Assembly: GCA_015680685.1 (NCBI GenBank)
Contig: MNCI01009558.1
Location: 38,908 to 102,907 of the forward strand
DNA from: Gnetum montanum
Lineage: Eukaryota; Streptophyta; Gnetopsida; Gnetales; Gnetaceae
Length of the DNA: 64,000 bases
Direction: 5' to 3'
Notes under the pieces: model-generated
The model's database searches: none
The model's input: only the letters and a program-made list of their open reading frames with translations
Told to the model about the DNA's origin: nothing
In this document: positions 36,241 through 48,223 of the stretch, in pieces
How the letters are laid out: every line of letters begins with the position of its first letter
Numbering within the stretch: the stretch's first letter is position 1
Position numbers and translations under genes: made by a program

Positions 36241-38757
36241 GTAGTCTTTTTTTTAAAGGGAACTCAAAGGAAATTGATATAGAGGAATATAGAGGAACAA
36301 GATTGACAACCACAAGTGTAGGTAAGGTCTTATGTAGACTATGGGGTTAAAAGAAAGGTCTTTTCTTTGATCGATTTTTCAACTCACTTTATTGATGAAC
36401 CAATTATAGATTAATGACCCTAATAGCATTGTGTTATTGTGGTTGAGCTAGTAGTTTATCATGCATAAGTGGAGCATGTGGTAGCTATGCGTAGGGAGGA
36501 GAAAGATGTGTAGGAAAAGGAGGAGGATAAGGGTAAGAGGTGGCATCCCTTATTACATGTGGAGAATAAGTTCAATAATAATTAGAAGGATGGTAGTGAA
36601 ATTGAAAAGTAGAAATGTAAATGGAAGAGTCACATGGAGACAAGGGCTACTAAATGTAGTACCCATAGGGATCAGGTTGTTAGTAAGAATATTGTTGCCT
36701 TGGTGGTGCCAATGCCAATGACTATGATTGTTGCCATTGTTGATACTATTCATATGGTTGTGGTGGAGTTCCACTTGGATAATACTATTGTTGTTGGTAG
36801 AATTACCTATAATTCTCTTGAGGATAAGGCAATATTTTGAGTGTTTACCTTTGTGATAGTCATGGATTCAAAATTTACATCCCAGACTCCTGTAAGTGTG
36901 ACATTATGAGGCAACATTCCTTAGGATGTTCATATTGGTAGACATCACACCCACCATAATCATCTAATTTTCTTCTTGCAACTTCTTCTATTGTAGAAAT
37001 CTTTCCCTTACCTCTTTGATAAGATTGTTCAGCTTCCTTGTGCCTCTTATGCTCACAATCATTACCTTGTTCTTTAGAATCTTTAGCAATTTTTAGGATA
37101 GCTAGAAATCTGCTATACATATAATCCTATAACTGATTAACCTTGGATATAATTTTAGATTGAAATTTTTGGAGTGAAAAGGTTTTCCTATTTGCCACCA
37201 CATCAAGTGTTGATTCTTCCTCACTATAACAGAATCGAATGTCCCTCTTATGAATGGAAGGATGATGATTATAGACCTTTGCACTTTCTCTTTTTCTTAA
37301 TTCACATTCCTCTTTAGGTACTTACTCGATTAATCTTTGGATCTGATGGACACTTAATTTTGCTAGTTACCCTTGGGCATAGATGCTAAGGGTTCTTCTT
37401 ATTTTAGATTAAAGCCCATCTACAATGTGGTGAAATTGGTCCAATTGAGAATAACCATGGCCAAGATATCTATGCATTAAGGAATATTATCAGCTAATGA
37501 TAGCATCCAAGGATTCATGTGTTTCTTATTCTCATCATTGGATTTGCCTTCTCAAGTTGGACACTTGGGAGTACATTTGATATTTATCATTAAATAATTC
37601 AAGCATTGTACTCCTTCATATGATAAATTCTAGTTCTAAGGACTAGTACTAGTTCTTTGCTTCTTTAATGAGTGTCCATGGGAACAACTTAAGTTTTTTC
37701 CACTCATTTTCTATATTTTTCAAGGCACTTTCATCTTGAAAAACTTGGAGATGGTTTTGAAAATTTGAGTTATATCCTCCTTTGAATCAAGGAATGTTGT
37801 TCATATCTAGCCTCTTAATCCAACTATCCTTTACATGCCTTATTAGAATTTGTACTACTGCTATGATGTTGAGAATACTTTAGGCAGCAAGCAAAGGCTC
37901 ATTGAGGCCTGATTATAGTGCCTACAATGCCTTCTACTACCCTTTTTTTCATGGTGATGTGCCTCCCTTGAATTTTTATGCCCTTAATCTTGCCTTGCCC
38001 GATGGTCCCTTTGATCATTTTAGTCTCGTCAGTCATGTTCATCATACTCATGCCTCCTACGGTTGTGATCAGAGCCAAAAGAAGAAGAAGATGGTGATGA
38101 AGGTGAAGAGGAAGGAGAACCAACATCATCACAGTGCCTGCTACCATGTCTTCAGTGATCACAACCACAATCACGATCTTATTTCTTGTTCACATCCCTA
38201 CCTTGACTCACCTCTTTGAATCTGTCTTTGTGATTGGATCCATTCTTTCCAGAGCCAGGATTATGAATTATGGATTGTAGGTTCTAGTTTTGACCTCCTT
38301 TATCAAAATCAAGGAGAGGAATTTTACTAAATGAAAAACCCCTAGAGAAGGGTTCTTCACTATCTTTTTGGTATAGCAAAAATGGGGAATCAATGAATCC
38401 TTTTCCTTTTGTAAATTGATAATGTTGTTCTAGTTGTTGATCTTGTAAATGTTTTGCCTCAGTGGAATGATAATCCCTGGCATCAGTATCTTGCGTAACA
38501 TACTTAGCATGAAGTTCTTAAAGACCCAAATGAATAAGTATTTGTTGGAGCATTGCAGGAAAGGATCGATCTGGCAGCAACATAATGATGCTGTCCTCCA
38601 AGTCATGCCATTGCAACTTTTTATCCTAATGTAGGTTGAAGGTGAAAATAGGTACATACTCATCAAGATGGGCATATACCACTTGATATTGCTGAGGCAC
38701 TGAATAATGTACTCTATCAGACTTTGGTAGAGAATCACTGCTTTGAGAAGAAGACAT
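36241..38757 (-). pseudogene. gag: Decayed gag of copy C, with Pro-rich linker
   Basis: This is the best preserved gag N-terminus of the family. An ATG at 38757 opens MSSSQSSDSLPKSDRVHYSV and continues with PQQYQVVYAHLDEYVPIFTF. A His/Asp/Arg-rich and then Ser-rich low-complexity linker follows at about 38220-38030. The capsid-like core at about 37850-37430 is strongly decayed. The minus frame at 36875-37120 is Glu/Lys-rich and ends CDVYQYEHPKECC, the Cys/His motif also seen in copies 1, B and D. From 36880 to 36240 the frame is Pro/Tyr/Gln-rich, as expected for the linker before protease. Several stops interrupt it. The start choice rests on the ATG and the match to copies 1 and B. Confidence 0.78.
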
Positions 38758-38897
38758 TTTATGTTACAGAATATAAATGCAATGTGCTCTTTAAATTTGT
38801 TGTAGTAATATTAAGATGCGATATGACTCTAAGGTTCATTTCAACAATTTGAATAATTTTCACTAAGCCCTAGATAGTGCATGAAACAACTAAAAAG

Positions 38898-38915
38898 TCC
38901 CTAGAAACAGCACCA
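38898..38915 (-). other. Primer-binding site of copy C
   Basis: On the minus strand TGGTGCTGTTTCTAGGGA, one base after the 5' LTR. It is a decayed form of the tRNA-Asp-type site. Confidence 0.7.
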
Positions 38916-38916
38916 A

Positions 38917-39278
38917 TGATGAGTGATGAGCTACCCCTACATCCAATCATATGAATCACTAAGGTGTTCATGGTGATTTGGTCAAATTCTATGGATCTAA
39001 TTTTTCTAATACACTAATTCCACTAGGAAGTGAAATGGGTGTTGAGTATGTTCATTGTCTTCCAAACTATACTCTAGAGAAAAAAAAACTACAAGAGCTT
39101 TACTACACTATGCAAAAACTAATTAAAAACTTGATGATAACTATTAGCCCAAGCACTATATTTATAGGCTAGCATATAACCCATGATATCAGATATTTGA
39201 CATTGCATCTTGGGCTCTAACATCGAGTATCTGATGTCAAGGATTTGATATTAGAGCTGGTAAAAACATGATTCATCA
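38917..39278 (-). repeat. 5' LTR of copy C with internal deletion
   Basis: Only 362 bp, against 883 bp for the 3' LTR. Both ends and the U3/TATA part align, but about 520 bp is missing at a junction near 39071. The deletion arose after insertion or by slippage; the flanking duplication is intact. Confidence 0.9.
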
Positions 39279-39283
39279 CCTAT

Positions 39284-39660
39284 TCTATGAAAAAGAAACT
39301 TATCTTAGTCATTAGTCATCAAAATTTAAAAATAGAAACCAAACATTCGACAATGAAAAATAGTAACAAACAACCATAGCCAAATAACAGCAACACCACT
39401 ATGTCCTATTGGCAACAAAGCACTTTATTAGAAAATAATAAGAAAAATTTACAGTAAAAGAAATGAAAATATATAAGAAATTATAAAAATATTCAAGAAA
39501 GATAAAACATACTAATGATGTTGTAAAACAAGAAAGTATAACAATAAGAAAGTGTAAGAAAAGATTGTAAAACCAAAAGGTAGAAAAACTGAGGAGCCAT
39601 TTTAATAATTAGCATAGATGACCATCTCCCTCATGATTGAGTTGAAAGGAGAAGATTCAA
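39284..39660 (-). other. Post-integrase spacer of copy B (first part)
   Basis: T-rich on the minus strand; the frame at 39630-39400 is hydrophobic with stops, beginning MREMVIYANY. It joins the sequence left of 30028 once copy C is removed. Confidence 0.65.
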
Positions 39661-42600
39661 AGGATTGAGCATGGTTATCCATCTAATGAGATGTTAATGG
39701 CATTGGTTTTCTTGGGCTAATGGAAAGGTTTTACTTGTTTCATATTATCTAACTACTTTTTTTAGGGCTCTCAAGTTTGTTAATTAATATGGCTTCAAAA
39801 GAAAAAGTTTCATAAATGATATAAGGCCCTTTCCACAACATTTGGAACTTAGTTCATTGAAGTACATCTGTGGGGTTCTAGTAAAGGGCTTTGTCTCCAA
39901 GTTGAAATTTTACCTTTTGTATTCTAAGGTTATGACGTTGTTTACTAAATGCTTTATGTAATTCATTCAAATATAGGACTACCAATTTATTTTCATCTAG
40001 TACATTAAGGTTGATCAATCTCTCTTTCTGTGCTAGGCTTAGGTTTAGGTCTAGGCCAAAAGTCATTGAAAGTGCATAGAGCTTAGATTTAATTGGAAGA
40101 GTTGGTGATTTTCTGTACACCAACTCATAGGAAGAGCAGCCTATAGGGAGCTTCCATGTTGAATAGTAGGCTAAAAGGGCATTGTTTAGTTTCATGCTCT
40201 AGTCTCTCCTATATTTGCTAATTATTTAAGATAAAATCTTAGCGAGCTTCGTATTGGTAACCTCTGCTTGATTGTTGTCTTGGGGGTGGTAGGGTGTTGT
40301 TACTTATGTTCAACTTCCAAGTGTTGCATGAGCTTGAGAAAAGTAGAACCTATAAAATGAGTACCATTGTTAGAAATTAGTGAACATGGCATTCTAAACC
40401 TCTTTACAACATTTTGTTGTACAAACCGAGTAGTAGTGGAAGATGTACAGTTGGTGATAGCTACTACTTCTACCCATTTGGTACAATAGTTAACAATGAC
40501 TATCATGTACACCTTTTTATTTGACATGGACATGATGGGACCCATGAAGTTTATTTCCTAGATGTCAAAGGGTTCTAGTGGTTGGATCCACTATTGAGGT
40601 TCCTCCATTCGAGCGGTCATTCCATCATCTCATTGATAATGTTCACAAGAGCAGATGAATTGGTGGGCATTCTTGAAGAGTGTTGGCCAATAGTACCCTA
40701 CCTTTAGGATTTTAATGATTGTAGATCTCCTTGCATAGTGGCCTCCACAAGGACCCTCATGAGTATCTTGAAGAATGCATAGTTGGTTAGCTTCAAGAAC
40801 ATAGCAATGAACTAGGCCATTGACACATACCTTATAAAGGTGTTCATTAATCTCCATGAAGCATTTAGCTTGATGAAGAAATTGTTATTTCTTCTAGTGG
40901 TCTAACTCTTATGGCATCTATTGAGTGAGAAGATAAGTGAGCATGCCATAATATCATTTTGGTTTAGTAGGCAACTTGTTTATTTATTGCATTGGCAAAG
41001 AGGAGTTCATCAAGAAATTCATCAAAGAGCATGTTCTCCTCCTCTTTGTTGTCCCATTGTAACAAAGAAAAGTCATTAGTGATTAGATTCCTAGTCCCCT
41101 TTTGATCTACCATTGTAAGATAGAACTTTTGCAAGATCACTATCCACCATATAACACAAGGACTTAGCATTGGTTTATTCATCAAGAATCAAATGGTACT
41201 ATGATAAGTGTGTACAAACATCTTGTATCCAAGCACATAGTGCTTAAAATTTTTTAAAGAATACACCATGGCCAGAAGCTCTTTCTCTATTGTGGTGTTA
41301 TTAAGCTATGCATTCATAATGCTTTGGCTTGTGTAGTGGATGTAATATGAACTTTTCTAATCATCCAAAAACGTAAGCATAGCTCCAAAGGCATAGTTTG
41401 ATGTCTCTTTCATAATGTAAAATGGTCAGGACTAATCAGGTGCTCATAGAATTGGAATCTCTACAAGCTTCTTCTTATGTAGCTAGAATTCTTTTTCACA
41501 TTCATTGGTCCATATGAATGAAGCATCTTTCTTTGTGAGCTCAACCAATGATTTCATAATCTTAGAGAAATTCTCTATGAATCATTGGTAGTAGCTAGTG
41601 TATCCAAGGAATGACCAAACATCTCTAATGATTTCTAGTTGGTAGGTTATTCCTTGGATGACCCAAATATTTTTAGGGTTCACCTTAATCCCTGCTTGAG
41701 AAATCCTATGCCCTAACATAATGCTCTCCTAGATCATGAGATGGCTCTTTTGCCAATTGAGCTAAAGATTAATATTTGTACACTATTTAAGCACTTTCTC
41801 AAGGTGTTCTAGGGCTTGCTTAAATGTAGCACCATAGGTGAAGAATTCATCCATGAAGATTTCCACCTTGCTACCAATCTATAACCAAAAAATGCTCAAG
41901 ACCAAGCATTGGAAAGTTGTAGGGACACTACACAAACCAAGGAACATCTTACGATATGCAAAAGTCCCCTAGGGACTTATGAATGTTTTTTTGACCTCAT
42001 CCTCGAGCACGATTTGAATTTGGTTATAGTCACTATGACCATCTAGAAATCTATAATTGTAATTCCTAGAAAGTGTCCAACACCGGGTCCACAAATGACA
42101 ATAAAAAGTGATCTTTGAAGGTCACCATGTTCAATATCCTAAAATCAATACAGATTCATCACTTGCCATCTTTCTTTGGAATAATTACAAATGGGCTAAC
42201 CCACTTGCTATTCGAAATTGGATAGATGAAGTCCACCTTGAGGAGTTATTTAATTTTCTCTTTGATGATCTATTTCAATTTGGTGTTTAGCCACCACCAC
42301 GATTGCCTCTTTGGCTTCATAGCTAGATTACTATAGATGCAATGCTAGCATATCCTAGGATCAATACCTATGAATTCAAGATATGACCAAGAAAAGGCTA
42401 TTGCCCATTTGTTGATCACCTTCAAAAACATCCTTTTCTACTCTAGAGTAAGGTTTACATTAATTATCACTAGCTTACCATTTTTTAGATAGGCATATTC
42501 CATGCTAGTAGGTAGAGTTTTCAACTCTAAGTGCTCCTATTTAAAACTATAAGCGATTTCTAACTCTACCCAACTAATATCATCAGGTTAATCATTAGAT

Positions 42601-43350
42601 AGTTGGTGAAGAAATTGCTCTAGTTCATCCATGTCTTTAACATACGCACAAGCTAATCTCTTAGTAGGTTCCAGGAAAATTGTGCTACTTTCAGAATCAT
42701 ATATCAACCACTGAGTGTCCTCCTACTTTGTGGCTATTGTGTACAGGAACTTTTGAATTTTAGATTTATCTGCATACTATTTGCATGCTTTGATTGATAT
42801 GCTTTTGATAGACTAGAGTTTCTACACATAGTTGAACCTAGTATCACTATATGTGATGTATGGAACTATCTTCTTCTTAATCTTTCCAAATGCATTTTCC
42901 TTAGAAATATCCAAGGAAAGATCTTTGATACCCATTTGCACATCAACAATGCTCAACCAAGCCCTTCCCATAATGATTGGAAAGCCTCCTTTGTAATTGT
43001 TAAGTTTGATCACTAGGAAATTGGTAGGATATGACCATCCATAGACAATGGTCACAATGATCTCTACTAATTTGAAGTGAATAGTGATGGACTGATCTAC
43101 CAATTCTAAGCAGATATTACTCTTTTTGAGAGGAGGCCCATTCTAGGCATTATAAATTTAATGGAAAATTAGATTAATACTAGAACCTAAATTAAGAAGA
43201 TCTTTGCATGGCTCATTTCCTACAATCTGCAAGTAGATGAGAGGACTTTCAGGATTAGCTCTTTTCCTGGGAAGGTTGCCAACCTTGATCTAATTAGATA
43301 TAATATGGGTTAACATGATTGTGCAGATCTTGGGAGGCATTTGGTTTGAA
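39661..43350 (-). pseudogene. pol: Decayed pol of copy B
   Basis: Minus-strand order from high to low coordinate. Protease (about 43250-42820) reads DLLNLGSSINLIFH, then YPTNFLVIKLNNYKGGFPII and WLSIVDVQMGIKDLSLDI. The RT N-terminal part at about 42420-42050 has FIYPISNSKWVSPFVIIPKK, CIDFRILNM and TFKDHFLLSFVDPVLD. RT then breaks into other frames to about 41500. RNase H lies at 41450-40960. The integrase HHCC-like region at 40857-40630 includes EGPCGGHYARRSTIIKILK, followed by the core at 40545-40300 (MSNKKVYMIVIVNYCTKW and PCSLISNNGTHFIGSTF). The C-terminal part at 40195-39878 includes YRKSPTLPIKSKLYALS and FQLGDKALY. The first catalytic Asp is Asn in VNYCTKW and the second is Asn in SNNGTHF. 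Not functional. Confidence 0.9.
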
Positions 43351-45690
43351 GAGCTCTCAAAAGCAATGGATGTAGAGGATGAAGGAGACATAGGGTGACT
43401 AGTGACATAAGTTAGTGAGTGCTTTTTAGGGCTATTGGTTTAAAAAAATTGATCTTTTATGGGATCTGGTTTCCAAACCACTCAGCTAAGGGGTTGGCTA
43501 TAAGTTAATAGCCTTGGTAGCATTTCATTGTTGTAGCTATGCAGCAATTTCATCTTGCATAGATGAAGTAAGTGCAAATTGGGTTAAGGATGGAGGAACA
43601 AGTGCTGAAGAATGAGGGGTTGGTAAGGATATGGGGATTTCTCTCTAGGAGATGGAAAATGAGTTTTGTAGTACTCTAGAGGGTAGTAGTAATGCTGAAA
43701 AGAAGTGTGATTGGAAGAGTTATGCAAAGAAATGGGTTGCTAAACATAGTACCCATATGGATTTGGATACTTATAAAGGTATTGTTACCTTGATGGTGGC
43801 ATCCCCCATGACTTTGGGTGTTGCCCTTGATGGTACTACTCATATGGTTGTGATGGATCTTCACTTGGATAATAAGATTATTATTGCTAGTGGAACTACC
43901 TTGGGTTGTCTTGAGGATAGGGTAGCCTTCTAAGTGCTTACCTTTGTGCTAGTCTAGGATTTAGAGCATACACCCAAGATTCCTATAAGTATGACATAAC
44001 AAGACAAAATTTCTTAGGATGTTCATATTGGTAGATGTCATAGACATCATTATCATCTAATTTTGATTTCACAACCTTTTTTACTACAGTAGCTTTTCCC
44101 TTACCTCTTTAATATGTACATTCAACTTCTTTTCTTCCCCTATGAGCATGATCACTACCTTGTTCTTTGGATTATTTTATAATTTTTAAAGTAGTTTGAA
44201 ATTTTTCATCTAAAGATTTCCACATTTTATCAAACTTAGCCAAAATTTCAAGCATAGATTTTTGAATTCATAAGGTTTTTTGCTACACCACTTCATTAAG
44301 TGATACCTTCCTGTTGATGTCACAGAATCAGACCTCTCTTTTGCTAATGGAAGGATCCCAGTTATACTCCTTAGCACATTTTCATTTTCTCAACTCACCT
44401 TCTTCTTTTGCAATCTACTCAATTAGCTTTTGAATCTAATGAAATCTTAGTTTTGAGAGTTTTCCATGAGCAATCACAAGAGCTCTTATTTTTTCTAATT
44501 GGAGCTCATCTATGATATGGCAAAGTTTCTCTCACTAAGAATAATCATGGCTAGGACATTTCTACAAAAGGGAATAATACTTACGCATGGCTACACCCAA
44601 AGGTTCATGTGTTCCTTGTTGCTAGCCTTGGATTTTCTTCCTCAATTTAGACACTCTAAAGTATGTATAATATTTGTTATTAAATAGCTCAAGCAATGTA
44701 GTCCATCTACGAATTGATTCTAGCTCCAAAAAGCAATACTAATTTTATACTTCTTTTATGGGTGTCTTGAGGAATAGCTTATGTTTTTTCTAGTCATTTT
44801 CTATGTTCTACAAGGCATAGGCATTGTGAAAGGCTTGAAGATGGGTCTATGGATCTAAGCTATATTCCCCCTTAAATCTGGAGATATTGTTCATATCCAA
44901 CATCTTGATTTTGCTATCTTTCACATGTCTAGTTGGAATTCTAATTGCCTCTATAATGTTTATCATGCTTTAATTTGCCATCAAAGGTTCATCATCATCC
45001 TAATTTCAATGACACCTATGATTTCCTATGCTACCCCTTTATTCATGGTAGGACCTACGATCATTATTCCACTATTTATCTCCTTCATGGTTTCATCCCT
45101 TGTAGTTTTGATTAGATTCAGATGAGGAAAAAGAAGATGTAGATGAAGAGGGTGAAGAGGGAGGAGGAATTCCACCACCATGGTGTTTGCCACCTCATCT
45201 TTGCTTCTCATGATCATGATCATTAGGTTTATCATGATCACGATGCAGATTTGAGTTTAAGCATCCTTCACCAGAGTCAAGGAGTGAAGAATCTTCATCT
45301 TAAGAATCCCTAGAGGGAGGATCCTTATTATTATTTTGGTTTAGTAGGAATAAGGGGTTAGTGAACTATTTTCTCTTCATAACTTCATGGTGCTTCTCTT
45401 GGTGTTGATCTCATTTGCATTGTGTTTTTGTGGGATGGTAGTCCTAATAGTAATGGTCTTCCATAATGTATTCATCATGGAGATCCTAGATGTCCAACCT
45501 ATGAAGAGTTTAGAGTAGCATCCTAGGAATAAATTAGTTAAGAGCCTACACAACATTTCCCTTCATATCTCTCCAACATAATTGTTCATCTTGATGTAGG
45601 ATGAAGATAGAATCAGGTACAAACTCATCTAGATGAGTGTACACCACTTTGAATTCTTGGGGTACTAGTAGTTTTAATTCATCATGTCTA
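43351..45690 (-). pseudogene. gag: Decayed gag of copy B, with Pro-rich linker
   Basis: The minus frame from about 45660 reads QEFKVVYTHLDEFVPDSIF, matching the gag N-terminus of copy C. A His/Asp-rich then Pro/Ser-rich segment follows at about 45250-45120 (KHHGGGIPPPSSPSSST). The capsid-like core starts at about 44890 with MNNISRFKGEYSLDP and continues HLQAFHNAYAL. The C-terminal part at 44150-43960 has KATVVKKVVKSKLDDNDVYD and a YQYEHPKKF motif, in which the Cys residues seen in the other copies are partly lost. The Tyr/Pro/Gln/Ser linker occupies 43900-43400. Broken by more than a dozen stops; the start is approximate. Confidence 0.78.
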
Positions 45691-45844
45691 TGAGAATAAG
45701 AGATTTTGAATTAAAGAAAAATTCAATGTGCTTAAATTATAATTATAATTATTATTTTTTAAATGATTATGACCTTATGATTCATTCCAACGATCTTAAA
45801 TAATATTCACTAAGTACTAGATAGCACATGTATCAAACAATAAA

Positions 45845-45862
45845 TGCCTGATAATGGCACCA
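45845..45862 (-). other. Primer-binding site of copy B
   Basis: On the minus strand TGGTGCCATTATCAGGCA, one base after the 5' LTR; decayed tRNA-Asp type. Confidence 0.7.
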
Positions 45863-45863
45863 A

Positions 45864-46765
45864 TGATGAGTGGCTAGTAGACCCTATGCCCAACCATACA
45901 AATCACTAATAAGCATTCACACGTGATTTGGTAGAATCCATGGACTTATAGCCTTCTAAGTACACTAGTCCCTAGGAAGTGAGACCAATTGTTGCAATTG
46001 TTATCTTCCTAGTTACACTTGTGAAATGCAAAGGTGTGGTTAAGTGCAATTGAGGCATATGATTTTTATCATTTTTATGTTTTATACTTTAAGTCTTCTA
46101 GAGGTAAATAATAATATATAAAATAAAATACTTAAATTGCTAATTAAATTTAATTAGCTACACCAAGCTAATCCTAACATAAGCATCCATCCCCACTTGC
46201 GGTACACATCTTGAACACATTTAACACTATTTGGTTACCAAATGTTAAGTGTTACTAGGATTACCAAGTGCCAAGTGTATGCTAGAAGTGGTCATAGTTA
46301 TGTGCTTAATTAATCACTATTTAATCTAGCTTAATTTAGCTTAATTACTTAAAGAATTAAAGGAAATTGCATAAAACATTAAATACATAAATAAGTAATT
46401 AATCTATTTCAGGGTGCTGCAAGGTTTATCAAAAATCTCATCTTTATTACGACACACATTACCATGCTTAGGTATAATAGTTTTCTAATAAAGATTTGTA
46501 CACTCTTTGAATTTTACTAGAGGCACTTAGAAAAATATTCTAACTTCAAACAAGAAAACTACAAGAGCTCCACTATAACTATGACCAAAGATGCCCTAAA
46601 ATTGATGAGTGAGTGCATATTTATAGACAAAAATAGACACTATGTTGATGAGGCCATGTCAATGCATAAAATTCCACATCAACAAGGCCACGTTAATGCA
46701 GTTGCATTGACGGGGCCATGTTGACAAGGCCTTATTGACAAAACCTAAGAAAATGTGACTCATTA
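45864..46765 (-). repeat. 5' LTR of copy B
   Basis: 902 bp, aligning with 24431-25330. The outer terminus is CATTA where CATCA is expected. U3 half-sites at 46676-46697 read CATCAACA and CGTTAATG around AGGCCA. Confidence 0.9.
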
Positions 46766-47276
46766 GAGGAAACAAAAAGTACTTGAGAGAGGTTGAGAGA
46801 ATCTCTTATAAGTATCTTATCTTAAGCTTTGGCTTTGTAATGATTGAAAAATTTGGTGTTGAAAAACTGAAGATCTTAGTGTGGAATAGTTTTTACCCTA
46901 GTATCTATGAACTTTGAAAGGGCCTAGGGTATTTTAAGCATTCTTGTTGATTTCTTAAGGACTTTGAAAGTCTATTACTAGGTTAAAACTACAATAAAAA
47001 CAAGCAATAAAATGTGTAGTGAATAGAGCCAACACTAAAATATAATTGCAAAAAATATGAAGCAAATATGCAAAAAACTACAAAAAATTTGTATTAATAC
47101 TATGAAAAAAAATACAAGGTTTAGAGAGTACAAAATTTGGAACTATAATTGTTCCATAACTTCTTGTAAAATAATGATGAAAATATGGCTTATTGGTGGG
47201 TAGTGTATGTCATGCAGTCCTGCCAAGTATGCCTTGTTTCCTCATTCTATAATAGATTCTCGATGCTTTTGGTGCT
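46766..47276. other. Host or older-repeat DNA between copies B and D
   Basis: No gene. Seems to continue the sequence left of copy B and contains the left target duplication of copy D (GTGCT, 47272-47276). GGTGTTGAAAAACTGAAG near 46855 resembles 16335. Confidence 0.5.
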
Positions 47277-48082
47277 TGATGAGTTATCATTTTATTAGTC
47301 GCGATATTGCATTCGTGATATCACATACACAATATCGCAGCTTGTCTTCTCATCTATAAATAAGAGGTAGATAGATTCGGTAGGTAGTTTTTTAGAATTT
47401 CTTTAAGTGTTTAGTTTTAAACAGTTCTTCTCTTAACCCTTTCCTCCCAATGCATGCCTATAGTGTGGTGATTGTAATTGTACGACATTCTTATTCGAGT
47501 GTGACATACTTTGACATGCACATGACCAGCAATAAAGATCAAGATTACTTCATCATTGTAGCATTCACCTAGTTTAATTATTTAATTTTTATTGTTATTT
47601 ATTGCTTTCGTAGTTAACATCTCTTTATCCTAAACTCCTAGTAATGCGGAATGAGTACGACTTAATCACGATCATTTAAGTGTAACTACTTGGTAACCTA
47701 GTAGTGTACGTAGGACCTATGCTTGGTAATCCCAATAGTAGTTATGAACGAGGTCCAAGATGTGTACTAATGATTAATGAATGGATGCTCATCGCACTTA
47801 GGCTAGTTAGATTCTCTCTCACTCTCTCCCTCTTCTAGTTTAGTTAATATTATTTTCCATTAGCCCAGGAGTAGGATTAGTATAGGAACACATCATACAC
47901 CTCACTCTAGACTAAACCATATGTGACAAAGCCAATACTAGTTTAGGTGGGAAGACAACAAATTGCAATCTACGAGTAACTATCTAGATACCATAGTTAG
48001 CCCATCTGCACAGTTTGACTGGATCATGTGTGAAACACTCGTATTCATATGGTTGAGTGTAGGGGTACCTCACCACTCATCA
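47277..48082 (+). repeat. 5' LTR of copy D
   Basis: TGATGAGTTATC to CACTCATCA. U3 carries GATATC/ATATCG palindromic sites (about 47300-47340) followed by CATCTATAAATAAG. Confidence 0.95.
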
Positions 48083-48083
48083 T

Positions 48084-48101
48084 TGGTGTCGTTGCCAGGG
48101 A
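48084..48101 (+). other. Primer-binding site of copy D (tRNA-Asp type)
   Basis: TGGTGTCGTTGCCAGGGA, the least decayed PBS in the window; compare TGGCGCCGTTGCCGGGGA for tRNA-Asp. Confidence 0.85.
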
Positions 48102-48223
48102 TGGTGCTAGTTATCTAGATTAGTTATATCACACAAGGTCACTATATAGGAATTAACGATATATCTTTTAATAAGAAATAATTACAAAAAGTCACATATA
48201 AATTCGTATACAATTGCACAACC

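Larger units (their letters stand above)
30029..39278 (-). mobile_element. Ty3/gypsy retrotransposon, copy C, nested in copy B; lacks most of ORF3
   Basis: LTR ends TGATGA and TCATCA are present at both sides. Flanks ACTAT (30024-30028) and CCTAT (39279-39283) match at 4 of 5 bases. Copy B spacer sequence resumes correctly on each side: 39284 onward aligns with copy 1 at about 7020 and below, and 30020 downward with 7030 and above. Only about 2 kb separates integrase from the 3' LTR, against about 5 kb in copies 1 and B, so the ORF3 body and the internal promoter are missing. Confidence 0.93.
24431..46765 (-). mobile_element. Ty3/gypsy (Athila-like) retrotransposon, copy B, interrupted by copy C
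   Basis: LTRs at 24431-25330 (3') and 45864-46765 (5') face the minus strand. Flanks GAGGC (24426-24430) and GAGGA (46766-46770) match at 4 of 5 bases, as expected for a 5-bp target duplication. The internal part is split by copy C: gag-pol and the first spacer at 39284-45863, the rest of the spacer and ORF3 at 25331-30028. Without copy C the element is about 13.1 kb, the same size and order as copy 1. All frames are broken. Confidence 0.92.
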
